Shown here: positions 7,897 to 16,764 of the stretch, piece after piece
How the letters are laid out: every line of letters starts with the position of its first letter
Numbering within the stretch: position 1 is the first letter of the stretch
NCBI GenBank assembly: GCA_046757725.1
Contig: JBHHYU010000032.1
Coordinates: 1-30,959, forward strand
Length of the DNA: 30,959 bases
DNA from: JBHHYU01 sp046757725
GTDB lineage: Bacteria > Desulfobacterota > Binatia > UBA9968
Direction of reading: 5' to 3'
Notes under the pieces: model-generated
Told to the model about the DNA's origin: nothing
Seen by the model: the letters and a program-made list of their open reading frames with translations, nothing else
The model's database searches: none
Program-made: the position numbers and the translations under genes

Positions 7897-9573
7897 TTAC
7901 CCGCCCCTCTTGACCGAGCCTTCAAAAATACGCAGCGCTTCTTCCACTATATCATTCTCCCCCTCATTGCCGGTGCTCACAGCATTGACAGGTTCAACCT
8001 CCGCCTCCTTTGTCTCGGTACCCAGTATTGAGATCCCAACCGCGATTTTATCATTCGCAAAGAAGCGAGCAGCAAACTCCGTTAAGAGCCGTAAATTTTC
8101 AGAATCCTGCAGATAGATCAAATGATGTCGCCCTGACACTCCTATCCGTAGCTGCCCGGGAGAGATATTCAGTGGTTGGGCCCGTTCAAGATGAGATCCT
8201 AAAAATTTCTTTTCTTTCATGACAAAGTTGACAAATTCCCTCCAAACGTTTTCCGTATTGCCCCCGGTAGGAGATTCCAAAGTGTTGGGTTTTGCTACCT
8301 TTTCAGCAGGCCTGAACTTTGTGTCAGCCTCCTGAGCAGACCTGCTATTCGCTTCATGAGATAATTTTCTTTCCAACTTCTCTAACTTCTCCACCACTTC
8401 CGTAACCAATAGCGACTTGGGGAGACTCGCAAGTCGCGCCAGGGTCACCTCCAACGAAAAGCGAGGATAGGCCGAGCGTCCCACCTCTTCGTCACCCTCT
8501 CCCATGAATCTAAAATAGTCCATCAGCACATCGGCTGAAAGTCCAGACACCTGTTTCTTCAGAATTTCCAGCTCTTGATCGGGGACGTCCAATAAACGAT
8601 TGTAGGCGGATAAATCGGAGACAGCGCCTTTGGTCTCTGGCTTTTGGTTCTCCGCGAGGCAAACTACGAGGAGGTTGCGGAAATGTTCCACGAGTTCTCG
8701 AGATAATCGGGTCATGTCCCGCCCCTGAATGATAACGTCAGCCACCAAGTCAAGGCACTTTTTCGCATCCCCTTGGATCACTGCCTCGGAGAAATCATAC
8801 AGAATCTTCCGCTGTGTAACCCCCAGGATATCCTGTAAAAGATTCTCATCGATCTCCACTTCAGACTCTTCCTGCCCCGGACTCGGAACTGCGTAAGATA
8901 TGATCTGCTCCAACTGCGATTGCGCGTCACGCATGCTGCCCTCTGCTTCACGAGCAATAAGTAAAAGCGCCTCGTTAGTAATATGAAGCTTTTCCATTCC
9001 GGCGATATTGGAGAGCCGCTGGATGATCTCTCGAACTGCGATACGACGGAAATCGAAACGCTGACACCGGGAGAGTATGGTTTCCGGAAGCCGGTGAGGC
9101 TCAGTGGTAGCTAGGATAAATTTAACGAATGGGGGAGGTTCTTCCAGGGTTTTTAAAAGGGCATTAAAGGCCTCTTTAGTAATCTGGTGTACCTCATCAA
9201 TGATGTATATTTTAAATCGGCTCTTGGCAGGCTGGTATCGGGCGTTCTCAATGATCTGGCGGATTTCATCGATCCCACGATTAGAGGCTCCGTCGATCTC
9301 GTAGACGTCGAGTGAACGACCTTCGAGAATTTCGCTGCAGTTGGTGCACTGATTACACGGGGTCGGAGTAGGGCCACCCTCACAATTCAGTGCCCTGGCC
9401 ATGATACGGGCTGCAGTGGTTTTACCTACACCCCGGACTCCCGTAAAAAGATACGCATGCGCGATACGATCGGACCGTATAGCATTGCGCAAGACACGAG
9501 TGATATGACCTTGACCGGCAATGTCCTCAAATCGTTGAGGACGCCACTTCCGGGCCAGCACTAAGTAGGACAT
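7897..9573 (-). CDS. dnaX: DNA polymerase III subunit gamma/tau
   Basis: Clamp-loader ATPase (558 aa from ATG 9573). The start MSYLVLARKWRPQRF is the classic DnaX N-terminus. Walker A GVRGVGKTT is at 45-53, the zinc cysteines are C64, C73, C76 and C79, the Walker B region is IIDEVHQI, and the sensor segment is LATTEPHRLPETILSRCQRFDF. The frame stays open 15 codons further upstream (to 9618), but those codons fall in the SRP RNA gene and do not belong to the protein. The C-terminal third is low in recognisable motifs, as usual for tau. No A-rich slippery heptamer was found at the gamma boundary, so a frameshifted gamma form is not evident. Confidence 0.96.
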   Translation of the reverse strand: MSYLVLARKWRPQRFEDIAGQGHITRVLRNAIRSDRIAHAYLFTGVRGVGKTTAARIMARALNCEGGPTPTPCNQCTNCSEILEGRSLDVYEIDGASNRGIDEIRQIIENARYQPAKSRFKIYIIDEVHQITKEAFNALLKTLEEPPPFVKFILATTEPHRLPETILSRCQRFDFRRIAVREIIQRLSNIAGMEKLHITNEALLLIAREAEGSMRDAQSQLEQIISYAVPSPGQEESEVEIDENLLQDILGVTQRKILYDFSEAVIQGDAKKCLDLVADVIIQGRDMTRLSRELVEHFRNLLVVCLAENQKPETKGAVSDLSAYNRLLDVPDQELEILKKQVSGLSADVLMDYFRFMGEGDEEVGRSAYPRFSLEVTLARLASLPKSLLVTEVVEKLEKLERKLSHEANSRSAQEADTKFRPAEKVAKPNTLESPTGGNTENVWREFVNFVMKEKKFLGSHLERAQPLNISPGQLRIGVSGRHHLIYLQDSENLRLLTEFAARFFANDKIAVGISILGTETKEAEVEPVNAVSTGNEGENDIVEEALRIFEGSVKRGG

Positions 9574-9591
9574 ATGACGGGGATACCCATT

Positions 9592-9699
9592 GCTGACAGC
9601 TAGGCTGCCCTGCGGCACAGGGGAACATCCGTTACCGCTGCTTCCTTCCGGACCTGACGGATTTCACGGCACCGCCTTGCGCAGGACCCAACTATCAGC
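9592..9699 (-). ncRNA. ffs: Signal recognition particle RNA, small bacterial (4.5S) type
   Basis: The minus strand at 9658-9637 contains the invariant SRP RNA core GTCAGGTCCGGAAGGAAGCA with the GGAA tetraloop and the asymmetric internal loop bound by Ffh. Flanks pair as one long hairpin: the GCTGATAG-type 5' end (9699 downward) with CTGTCAGC at the 3' end (to 9592), and CCTGCG with CGCAGG further in. About 108 nt, so without an Alu domain. The ends are set by pairing and may be off by a few bases. It lies directly upstream of dnaX on the same strand, a common arrangement. Confidence 0.93.
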
Positions 9700-9743
9700 A
9701 ATCGATATCCTCTTTGGTTTGAGTCATTGGGATGGAGAGTCTC

Positions 9744-9836
<93 letters not shown>

Positions 9837-9972
9837 CTACTGAACCAGCATCACGATCCAGCACCCTACACCATCGGCTTTGGGAGCGATCCATCCCTCC
9901 CCCGACTCAACCACCCTGCTCTTCCCCGGCTCGAGATGACCCCCAATAACCTCTATTCTTTTCTACTGTCTA

Positions 9973-10695
9973 CTATCGCACACTGCTCACTTGCGGAGAG
10001 GTGTTTATCTTCGCATTGTATACAAGAATCTCTATACGACGATTCTTTCGTCGCCCTGTCCGTGTCCTATTGTTACCAACGGGGGCACTTTCACCATAGG
10101 AGACCGTCATTATCTTAGTCGGATCAATCTTGCTGTCAATTATTAGGTGCCGAGCCACCTGCTCTGCTCTCTTCCGGCCTAGTTCGTAATTGTATTCAGC
10201 CGAACCGGTACTATCCGTATGGCCCGCAACCAGAAATACTGTTTGCCCCCCACCCTTGAGATCACTCTTGAGATCGCTGAGGAAGCCGTCAATCTGACGT
10301 TTCACATCCTTCGACAGCGCATAGGAATTAAATCCAAAATTCGCTCCCTCCTTGAGATGCAGGACCAGTTTCCGCTCCAGCCGCAAATTGGCTAAGCGAG
10401 CAAGCGCTTGATCAGCCTTGCCTTCGGTATCCCCAAGCCTATGCTCTGCACCTGTTAGCCTTGTCCCGAGTTTTTTTACCCGGCCATCCACCTCAGAGAC
10501 ACGGCCGTCGACTTTTGCAACATTTCCCTCCACATTGGTGACACGCCCCTCTACCTTATCAACACGACCAGTTAAAGGCGCCAACTTCTCAGCCACCCAA
10601 TCCCGGGTGGCCACACATCCCTGGACACCCGACATGATAAAGACAGACCCTAAGACGATAAAAAAACTTTTTTTCATAAACAAAGGTGACCCCAT
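9973..10695 (-). CDS. OmpA-family peptidoglycan-associated lipoprotein with coiled-coil repeats
   Basis: 240 aa. Start ATG 10695 is chosen because AGGGAGG (10708-10702) lies 6 nt before it, while the inner ATG at 10677 has no binding site. The N-terminus is basic and hydrophobic and ends VQGC (C27), a somewhat unusual lipobox. Residues about 43-90 are near-perfect heptad repeats (VEGRVTN, VEGNVAK, VDGRVSE, VDGRVKK), a short trimeric or dimeric coiled coil. The C-terminal domain (about 118-230) is OmpA-like, with GHTDSTGSAEYNYELGRKRA, then NNRTRTGRRKNRRIEI, the peptidoglycan-binding signature. Likely role: tethering the envelope to peptidoglycan. It is monocistronic as far as visible. Confidence 0.9.
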   Translation of the reverse strand: MGSPLFMKKSFFIVLGSVFIMSGVQGCVATRDWVAEKLAPLTGRVDKVEGRVTNVEGNVAKVDGRVSEVDGRVKKLGTRLTGAEHRLGDTEGKADQALARLANLRLERKLVLHLKEGANFGFNSYALSKDVKRQIDGFLSDLKSDLKGGGQTVFLVAGHTDSTGSAEYNYELGRKRAEQVARHLIIDSKIDPTKIMTVSYGESAPVGNNRTRTGRRKNRRIEILVYNAKINTSPQVSSVR

Positions 10696-10708
10696 AGTAT
10701 TCCTCCCT

Positions 10709-11136
10709 GTCTATTTGATAATGATCCGCAGTAGATAGGTTCTAGCAACCTGCCTAGATTGATCCGCGTTTTTTCTATAATAACATAAATTTGGGTTTTA
10801 TTGGAAGCAATTCTTTCCTACTTTCGGGTATCCGTGGTAGAGGCGAGACAATCAAAGCCGTGAAAGTTAATGTTGGCCGGAAGGACAGCATTCGAACCCC
10901 GTTACCCTTAGGACAAGATTGATTTCGAGTTCTCCACAAGCCTCCCTAATGCCTTATTATACCCACAAGTGCCTCATAATCCATTACCTCCGACCCTCTC
11001 GTTTGTACCTCTATGCCGTATCCTGCAAGTAACTTTCCGGCAGGTTCGTTCCACCTAGAAAAGGCATCGACTGGTAAAACAGATTTTGCCAAACTTTGCC
11101 AAACACGGTGCGGAGGCAAACAAAAGGGAATTTCAT
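10709..11136. other. Intergenic region with tRNA relic, no protein gene
   Basis: No credible coding frame. It holds a small inverted repeat near 10736-10752, an AT-rich stretch upstream of the OmpA gene that may include its promoter, a tRNA-like relic (listed separately) and short direct copies of TTGCCAAAC around 11085-11105. Confidence 0.5.
10875..10947 (-). pseudogene. Decayed tRNA-Ser-like relic
   Basis: On the minus strand this stretch keeps tRNA-like landmarks in order: GGAGG at the 5' end, a CTCGAAA loop like the anticodon loop of tRNA-Ser(CGA), a variable-arm-like piece, GGGGTTCGAAT like the T-arm, and a 3' end resembling a CGGCC. The T-stem, anticodon stem and acceptor stem no longer pair, and most of the D-arm is missing, so it cannot fold as a working tRNA. 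This is a visual comparison with the intact tRNA-Ser 1 kb away; chance resemblance is possible. Confidence 0.4.
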
Positions 11137-11165
11137 TTGACGTGAACGGGGCGTTCGACTAAACT
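11137..11165 (+). promoter_or_regulatory. Sigma70-type promoter with internal palindrome
   Basis: TTGACG (11137-11142), a 17-nt spacer and TAAACT (11160-11165) fit a sigma70 promoter 35 nt before the solute-binding protein gene. The spacer holds an exact dyad GAACG-GGG-CGTTC (11144-11156), where a repressor dimer could bind and block polymerase. Operator function is inferred. Confidence 0.45.
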
Positions 11166-11200
11166 TCCGCCACTTGCTCTTTAGAGAGAGGAGGTAATGT

Positions 11201-12226
11201 ATGAAAGCCTTATTACGATTTTTTGGTCCGCCCTCACTGGCGCTGGTTCTTTTCCTATCCCTTAGTCCTGCACACTCCTATGCCAGGTCTTCCAAAAACA
11301 GGATGGAAAATGCGAAAAAAGAAGGAGCCGTCAATTTTTACTCCGTCTGGAATGTGCCACACGGGGAAGCCCTTAAGAAAATATTTGAAAAGAAATATCC
11401 TTTTATCAAGGTGAATCACTACAGGGCGGGCGCCGGAGCATTGGTGAACAAACTGGACCTTGAGGCGAGATCACGGCACCACGAATTTGATGTCCTTATT
11501 ATGACGGACCTTTATTGGCAAATTCTTATGGATAAGGGACTCATCGCCCCCTACTGCTCACCGCTGCGGGCGGCATTTCCCGCTGTATTCAAAGACAAAA
11601 AGTGCCGCTGGACCATGCTGAACATCAACACGCATGTTATGGCCTATAACACGGAACTGGTTCCCAAAGATGTGCGGCCCAAAACCCTCCAGGACCTCCT
11701 TCACCCGAGGTGGAAGGGAAAACTCGTCATGGATACTACTGATGATCGGTGGTTCACGGAGACCGTGGACAAAATGGGAGAAGAGAAAGGGATGGCGTTT
11801 ATGAAAAAACTCGCCGCCCAGAAGCCCAATTTTCGTAGGGGCCATACTCTGATGGTGCAATTACTAGCTGCCGGCGAGTTCCCGGTCAATGTGATAGCCT
11901 ATGGATACCAGGTCGAATACATGAAAGCCCAAGGGGCCACGCTTGACTGGGCGGCGGATCAGCCGGTAACAGTGACCGGAGGTGTGGTATCGCTGGCCAG
12001 ACACGCTCCCCACCCTACAGCAGGGAAACTTTTTATCGATTTCCTCATGTCAAAAAAGGCTCAGGAAGCGATTACCAAGTTCAACCGTGTCGCTACCCGG
12101 AGAGATGTGCCACCAAACCCACCCGGTCAGATAGAAGGCCTGCAGATGTACCCCGTCAACCTAGAGTTAGGTAAAGACCTGCCAAAGCGGGTTAAGCAGT
12201 TCAGGAAGATTTTTGGTATCCGCTAA
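11201..12226 (+). CDS. Extracellular solute-binding protein (iron/aminoethylphosphonate-type ABC family)
   Basis: 341 aa with a Sec signal peptide (about 1-29, ending near AHSYA). The mature protein is a class of periplasmic binding protein related to Fe(III)- and 2-aminoethylphosphonate-binding proteins. It begins ENAKKEGAVNFYSVW and contains TLQDLLHPRWKGKLVMD, a very typical segment of that family, and a C-terminal PTAGKLFIDFLMSKKAQEAI. Two cysteines (in APYCSP and KKCRW) may form a disulfide. ATG 11201 has a strong GAGGAGGT about 6 nt before it, plus a good promoter. No permease or ATPase gene is adjacent, so it is an orphan whose membrane partners lie elsewhere. The ligand is unknown; similar genes often sit in catabolic clusters for organic acids. 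Confidence 0.85.
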   Translation: MKALLRFFGPPSLALVLFLSLSPAHSYARSSKNRMENAKKEGAVNFYSVWNVPHGEALKKIFEKKYPFIKVNHYRAGAGALVNKLDLEARSRHHEFDVLIMTDLYWQILMDKGLIAPYCSPLRAAFPAVFKDKKCRWTMLNINTHVMAYNTELVPKDVRPKTLQDLLHPRWKGKLVMDTTDDRWFTETVDKMGEEKGMAFMKKLAAQKPNFRRGHTLMVQLLAAGEFPVNVIAYGYQVEYMKAQGATLDWAADQPVTVTGGVVSLARHAPHPTAGKLFIDFLMSKKAQEAITKFNRVATRRDVPPNPPGQIEGLQMYPVNLELGKDLPKRVKQFRKIFGIR

Positions 12227-12387
12227 AGCCCATAGTCCCGTTTTTCACAAGATTTTTCCAAGGGGGAGAATCGCCAGAGAATGTTCGTGGCCCGTGGACT
12301 TCTGGCTGGTATCTCTTCCGGCACCCCACTACCATCCCTGCCACCCAGATCTCTGATACGACCGATAAAGAGAAACAAAACCAGTGT

Positions 12388-13194
12388 TCAGGTCAGCTCA
12401 AGTAGTCTTTTGATGTTTCCTCCCATGACGTTTCGCAAGTCCTCGATCTTTAGTTTCAAGTGCCTCTGGGCATGTTTCATGATTTTTTGGATCTCCCAGT
12501 CCATGGGATTAAAGGGGTGATCAGAACCATACATGACTCGGTCCGCTCCGGCCCACGCAATCGATTCGCAGAAAAATGGCAACCAGCCCACTCCAGAACT
12601 GTCCATGTAGATGTTTGGCTGTTTTTTGGCCTCGGAAACGACTGCTCTGACCCCTTCAATCAGTCCTGAATGACCCATGATAATATTCAGGTTCGGAAAG
12701 TCCCTTGCCACTTCAGCAATCCGTGCCGGGCTGGCAAACTCTCCCAACCCGCAGTGAAAAAGGACTACCAGTTTGTGATGTTGAGCCGCTTCCATGAGAG
12801 GATATACCTTCTCTTTGTCATTGGCGGCTGTTTTTTCGATCAGCGGATGAATCTTTATTCCTCTGAGGCCCGATTTGACCCCTTCCTCTAGTACTTCCAA
12901 CGTATGCTGAGGCCCATCAGCCGGATTCAGTCTCATAAATCCAATAATACGTGACGCATGTTTTTTCATAGCGTTCGCTATATAGGCATTGGTTTCACGA
13001 TAATCCGAAGGCTCCCCCACTCCGATAGCAAAAGTTACGACTCGATCAACCCCCGCATCATCCATGTCCTTAATCATATCCTCGGCCATGAATCTCATAA
13101 TAGGTGGAACTTGATGAATCGCGAGCTTACGTCTCTCCCCCATGTGCGAATGAGCATCAATGACTTCGATTTCTTCACCTTCGTAGGTAATCAT
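12388..13194 (-). CDS. Amidohydrolase-2 family metal-dependent hydrolase
   Basis: 268 aa TIM-barrel hydrolase/decarboxylase of the amidohydrolase-2 (PF04909-type) family. Metal-ligand pattern: HxH at 15-17 (VIDAHSHMG), then a conserved IKIHP, FHCG, MGHSG with its histidine, and a late aspartate in MYGSDHPF. Members of this family decarboxylate or hydrolyse small acids; the substrate is unknown. ATG 13194 is preceded by AAGGAG with 6-7 nt spacing. The gene converges on the solute-binding protein gene and lies about 200 nt from the PPOX-like gene on the same strand. Confidence 0.87.
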   Translation of the reverse strand: MITYEGEEIEVIDAHSHMGERRKLAIHQVPPIMRFMAEDMIKDMDDAGVDRVVTFAIGVGEPSDYRETNAYIANAMKKHASRIIGFMRLNPADGPQHTLEVLEEGVKSGLRGIKIHPLIEKTAANDKEKVYPLMEAAQHHKLVVLFHCGLGEFASPARIAEVARDFPNLNIIMGHSGLIEGVRAVVSEAKKQPNIYMDSSGVGWLPFFCESIAWAGADRVMYGSDHPFNPMDWEIQKIMKHAQRHLKLKIEDLRNVMGGNIKRLLELT

Positions 13195-13395
13195 GCTGTT
13201 CTCCTTGGCGAAGTAATTTCCCCGATAATAAAAGACTATAGATGAGGGTACTTGTCAGTGTCAATCCAGGTAAGATCCGGTCTGGGGTAAGTTTGCATGT
13301 TTGGCTTCTGAGATTTCAACCAAGCCGCGCCGCGGAACCAACACCACAAAGGAGGCTTTCTTATCAAGAAAACGCTCTCACCTAGTCTGCGCTTC

Positions 13396-13809
13396 CTACC
13401 TTCTATTCTGCGGCCCCACCCTTTCCATGGTAACGCGCAGGGCGATGCGGCCTTCGGCTTTGGTCTTTTCTCGGATTTCGTCCCAGTTCGCAGGCTCTCC
13501 CCGGATCTGCCGGTGCCAATCGAGAACGATATCCATGGCCTGGGGCTGAGGAACGACCTCCGCCTTCCCGTCGATCTGGATGTAATGGGAACCATGAAAC
13601 TGCTCGCCGAAAACCAATAGAGAGATGTGCGGGTTCCGCTTGATGTTTTTGACCTTATAAGTGGTCTCCCGGCAGGTAATAATCACTTTCCCCGCGGCAT
13701 CAATGACGGGAGAAACCATTGTCATCTGCAACGAGCCGTCCTTTTTGCGAGCCACGAGCACGCCGTGATGGTTATGCTGTAAGAAGTTTTGTGCGTCGGC
13801 AATTTCCAT
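13396..13809 (-). CDS. PPOX-fold (pyridoxamine 5'-phosphate oxidase-like) flavin/F420-type protein
   Basis: 137 aa split-barrel protein. The N-terminus (FLQHNHHGVLVARKKDGSLQMTMVSPVID) and the following TTYKVKNIKRNPHISLLVFG are characteristic of the PPOX class that uses FMN or F420. Characterised relatives reduce or oxidise diverse small molecules, and the substrate cannot be told here. An AGGGAGGT site lies 5 nt before ATG 13809. It may be co-transcribed with the amidohydrolase downstream (about 200 nt apart). Whether it binds FMN or F420 is not decidable by eye. Confidence 0.83.
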   Translation of the reverse strand: MEIADAQNFLQHNHHGVLVARKKDGSLQMTMVSPVIDAAGKVIITCRETTYKVKNIKRNPHISLLVFGEQFHGSHYIQIDGKAEVVPQPQAMDIVLDWHRQIRGEPANWDEIREKTKAEGRIALRVTMERVGPQNRR

Positions 13810-13980
13810 ACAACCTCCCTAAGAAACAAGTTGGACGCTGGACGATCCTATAAGATTTTCCACCTCCCTGGCAAGGACCGCATCGTTCCATACAGTTGTC
13901 TGAGAACATGGAGGGTAGTCATTCACGCCTGTCAGCAACGTCCACCTGCATACATCCTGAGATAACAGCCATCTTTGAGA

Positions 13981-14009
13981 TTGACTAGCGCTTAACGATA
14001 CTGGATACT
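13981..14009 (+). promoter_or_regulatory. Candidate promoter for the first ThDP decarboxylase pair
   Basis: TTGACT (13981-13986), 17-nt spacer, GATACT (14004-14009), ending about 30 nt before ATG 14040. Five of six and four of six consensus matches. Confidence 0.4.
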
Positions 14010-14039
14010 CTGAGCCAAAACAGGTTGCTGGATGGCAGA

Positions 14040-14570
14040 ATGAAACAGACTCCCTCGCCAGAGACAGATAAGCCGTTAAAAGCTGACGACATCATTCAGG
14101 AGATCATGCGAGCCGGTATCCGTTTCGTGGTTTTTCTACCGGACCGGTTAACAAGTTACCATCTCCTGAACGGTATATTCGAGAATCCAGCCCTGCGCAC
14201 GGTACCGGTGTGCAAGGAGGACGAAGGGATATCCATCTGCAGCGGCCTTTACTGCACCAACCAGCGGGCCCTTCTCCTCATGCAGTACACGGGACTTTTG
14301 GATTCCATCAACTCATTACGTGGAGTGGCGGTCCAAATGAAAAATCCTGTGTGCATGATGGTGGGACTACTGGGAAAAGAGCCGGGAGTCGAACCTACCC
14401 GATCGGCTCGTTACGGCCTAAGGATCGTGGAGCCGATACTAGACGCAATGGGGATCGAGCACCACCTCCTTGAAAGACCTGAAGACCTGGCAAAATTTGT
14501 GCCGGCGGTTGAAAGCGCTTATGCGCGTTCGGAGCCGGTGGTCTTACTGATCGGAACGGAGCCCGTTTAA
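14040..14570 (+). CDS. Split ThDP-dependent decarboxylase, alpha (ComD-like) subunit, copy 1
   Basis: 176 aa from ATG 14040; a TTG at 14025 would add five residues. It matches the N-terminal (pyrimidine-binding) half of thiamine-diphosphate decarboxylases such as sulfopyruvate or phosphonopyruvate decarboxylase alpha chains. Visible landmarks are the opening ADDIIQEIMRAGIRFVVFLPDR, then CKEDEGISICSGLY holding the glutamate that activates the cofactor, and QYTGLLDSINSLRG. The beta subunit follows after 2 nt. Together they would decarboxylate a 2-oxoacid; the substrate is unknown and ComD naming would over-claim. It shares only the family pattern with the copy on the other strand at 19.9-20.4 kb. 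Confidence 0.82.
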   Translation: MKQTPSPETDKPLKADDIIQEIMRAGIRFVVFLPDRLTSYHLLNGIFENPALRTVPVCKEDEGISICSGLYCTNQRALLLMQYTGLLDSINSLRGVAVQMKNPVCMMVGLLGKEPGVEPTRSARYGLRIVEPILDAMGIEHHLLERPEDLAKFVPAVESAYARSEPVVLLIGTEPV

Positions 14571-14572
14571 TT

Positions 14573-15148
14573 ATGATGAAACGCGACGAGTGTTTGAAAG
14601 TTCTAGCCCGCCACCGTAGCGGTGAGATTGTTGTGGCCGTATATCAGGCAGCCCAGGAATGGATTCATATCTGCCCTAGCGATCTAAACTATACCTTCAC
14701 CGGGGCAATGGGTCAGGGTTCCTCCCACGCGCTGGGTCTGGCATTGGGTCGGCCGGACAAGCGTGTCGTTGTCCTGGATGGAGACGGAAGCCTGCTGATG
14801 AATCTTGGGACGCTGGTGACAATCGCCAACGCCGCCCCTAGAAATCTGGTGCATTGTGTCTGCGAGAACGGTACGTACGAGACAAACGGCAGCGTGCCTA
14901 TTCCCCGAGCAGGGCTGGTCAGCTTTGCGGGCTTCGCAAAGACAGCCGGTTACCCTAAAACATATGAGTTCTCTGACCTACAAGAGTGGGACCGCCAGCT
15001 AGACAACATTTTAGGAGATACCGGGCCCATCTTTGTGGACCTGAAGGTTGAACCGGGAATCGCCTACCCCGAAGACTTCCGGCGCCTTTACAGTGTCCAA
15101 CACAAAGACGCTTTTCGCAAAACCCTCCAGAAGGATCAACGTTCCTAA
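14573..15148 (+). CDS. Split ThDP-dependent decarboxylase, beta (ComE-like) subunit, copy 1
   Basis: 191 aa, the C-terminal (pyrophosphate-binding) half. The ThDP motif is GDGSLLMNLGTLVTIANA followed about 15 residues later by CENGTYETNG: the GDG with the downstream asparagine binds magnesium and diphosphate. The opening segment, GAMGQGSSHALGLALG, is typical of the ThDP-binding domain. Two ATG codons (14573, 14576) are adjacent. It starts 2 nt after the alpha gene. The following 118 nt to the amidohydrolase gene hold no other feature I could see. Confidence 0.84.
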   Translation: MMKRDECLKVLARHRSGEIVVAVYQAAQEWIHICPSDLNYTFTGAMGQGSSHALGLALGRPDKRVVVLDGDGSLLMNLGTLVTIANAAPRNLVHCVCENGTYETNGSVPIPRAGLVSFAGFAKTAGYPKTYEFSDLQEWDRQLDNILGDTGPIFVDLKVEPGIAYPEDFRRLYSVQHKDAFRKTLQKDQRS

Positions 15149-15266
15149 TGTACTAGGCTCAAGTCGGAAGCAGGTCCCTCGCGCACCCGCCCTAGCGTTG
15201 ACAGGCAAATCGGTTATCAGCTAGTGTCCGTATAACACGGAGAAGCTACTGCTTCGAAACGATTCT

Positions 15267-16757
15267 ATGAAATTGCTGATCGAGCATCCTCTTGTTGTTA
15301 CCGTCAACGACCAAAACGAAGTCATCCACGACGGGGCGCTGGTCATTGAGGGCCGATGGATCCGTTACGTGGGACCAGCAAACAAGGCACCGCCCGGGCC
15401 TTTCGACCGGGTTATAGACGGTAGGCCTATGATTGCCATGCCGGGGCTGATCAACGCCCACTGCCATTCCCCTGCCAATCTTCACCGCGGCCTTCTTTCC
15501 GGTCGTCCTCTGGAAATCTGGCGTGCGTACTGGCGAGCCACATTGGGGGCCATGAACGCTGAGGACCTCTATACCAGCGCTCTGCTCGGTGCCGCGGAGA
15601 TGTTGAAGACAGGGACTACCACGGTCCTGGACCATTTTTTTGGCAGCCAGGCGCTTCCCTTCGCCGGCGCCGGAAACGCCATCCGGGCCATGCGCGAATT
15701 GGGCCTGCGCCACGTCGTCTCCCTGACGCTTTCAGACCGACGATACGAAGAAACAGTGCCGCTTGGAGATCGGAGAGGGTCGGCCTCGAAAGAGATCCAA
15801 CGGATGACCAGGAGCGAGACACAGGATGCCAGGAGGTGGCTTGAAACCTGCGAGAGCTTTATCTCCGAGTACCACGATCCTGATCGGCTTACGATCTGCT
15901 GCCCCGGCCCTTCCGCCGTGCAGCGCTGCACCGACGAATTACTCGCGGGAGCCGCCGATTTAGCGCGGCGCCGGAACTTACCGATGCATATTCACCTCGC
16001 GGAGACCAAATCACAAAAAGTTATGGGGCCGAAACTCTATGGTACGTCTCTGCTGAAACACCTGGACTCTATGGGTGCACTCGCTCCCTTCGTTTCGTTG
16101 GCCCACTCCATCTGGATCGAACCGGAAGACATCGATCTTTTCGCTAAAAGCGGAGCTACCCCTGTTCACAACCCTGCCAGCAACCTCCGGTTGGGAAGTG
16201 GAATCGCTCCTGTCCCACAGATGCTTTCCTCCCGCGTTCACGTGGCCCTCGGTACGGACGGCGCCGCGTCGAATGACGGGCAGAACATGTTCGACGCCAT
16301 CCGGCTGGCAACGCTTCTTCACAATCCCACCCTACATGACTATCGAATGTGGGTGACTCCGGCTCAGGCACTTCGGATGGCTACGAGGGAGGGGGCGAGG
16401 GCATTCGGGCTGGCAAATGGTGTGCTGGCACCGGGCCGCCTTGCAGACGTCGTTCTGTTACGCCGGGACACCCTGGCGTTCACACCCCTCAACAATGTCG
16501 TCAATCAGATCGCTCTCTGTGAAAACGGGAGTTCGGTGGATACGGTACTTGTGGACGGCGAGATCATGGTTGAGAAAGGATACCTTACACGAAAGCGTGA
16601 AGAAGAAATTGTAGAACTCACGCGACAATCCCAGGAGCGGCTCCGACCGGGATTCCAAAGGGAGATGGAGGCGACCCGGGAGGTAGAGCCGACCCTCGCC
16701 GAGATGTATTTTCGCATCGCCAGCCAGGATAAGCACTCAACCCATAAGCGAAGCTAG
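15267..16757 (+). CDS. Amidohydrolase (S-adenosylhomocysteine deaminase / chlorohydrolase-like)
   Basis: 496 aa of the TrzN/AtzA/SAH-deaminase group. Metal-site landmarks are HxH at H65/H67 (PGLINAHCHS), a later MHIHLAET, LAHSIW and VALGTDGAASND with its aspartate, all in the usual order. The N-terminal MKLLIEHPLVVTVNDQNEVIHDG is the small beta domain typical of the group, so ATG 15267 is likely despite a weak binding site. Relatives deaminate or dechlorinate heterocyclic amines, so it may open a nitrogen-containing ring. It converges on the DUF6282 gene with only 7 nt between the stops. The substrate is unknown. Confidence 0.86.
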   Translation: MKLLIEHPLVVTVNDQNEVIHDGALVIEGRWIRYVGPANKAPPGPFDRVIDGRPMIAMPGLINAHCHSPANLHRGLLSGRPLEIWRAYWRATLGAMNAEDLYTSALLGAAEMLKTGTTTVLDHFFGSQALPFAGAGNAIRAMRELGLRHVVSLTLSDRRYEETVPLGDRRGSASKEIQRMTRSETQDARRWLETCESFISEYHDPDRLTICCPGPSAVQRCTDELLAGAADLARRRNLPMHIHLAETKSQKVMGPKLYGTSLLKHLDSMGALAPFVSLAHSIWIEPEDIDLFAKSGATPVHNPASNLRLGSGIAPVPQMLSSRVHVALGTDGAASNDGQNMFDAIRLATLLHNPTLHDYRMWVTPAQALRMATREGARAFGLANGVLAPGRLADVVLLRRDTLAFTPLNNVVNQIALCENGSSVDTVLVDGEIMVEKGYLTRKREEEIVELTRQSQERLRPGFQREMEATREVEPTLAEMYFRIASQDKHSTHKRS

Positions 16758-16764
16758 GCGGGGC

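Noticed and set aside
7897..8800. Programmed frameshift for a gamma form of DnaX
   Set aside because: No A-rich slippery heptamer with a following hairpin near the domain boundary; the only A-rich run is far toward the C-terminus.
9574..9618. 15-codon N-terminal extension of dnaX
   Set aside because: Falls in the SRP RNA gene; MSYLVLARKWRPQRF is the standard DnaX N-terminus.
13236..13595. Minus-strand 119-codon frame overlapping the PPOX-like gene
   Set aside because: Different frame within the real PPOX gene, with arginine/serine-rich shadow composition.
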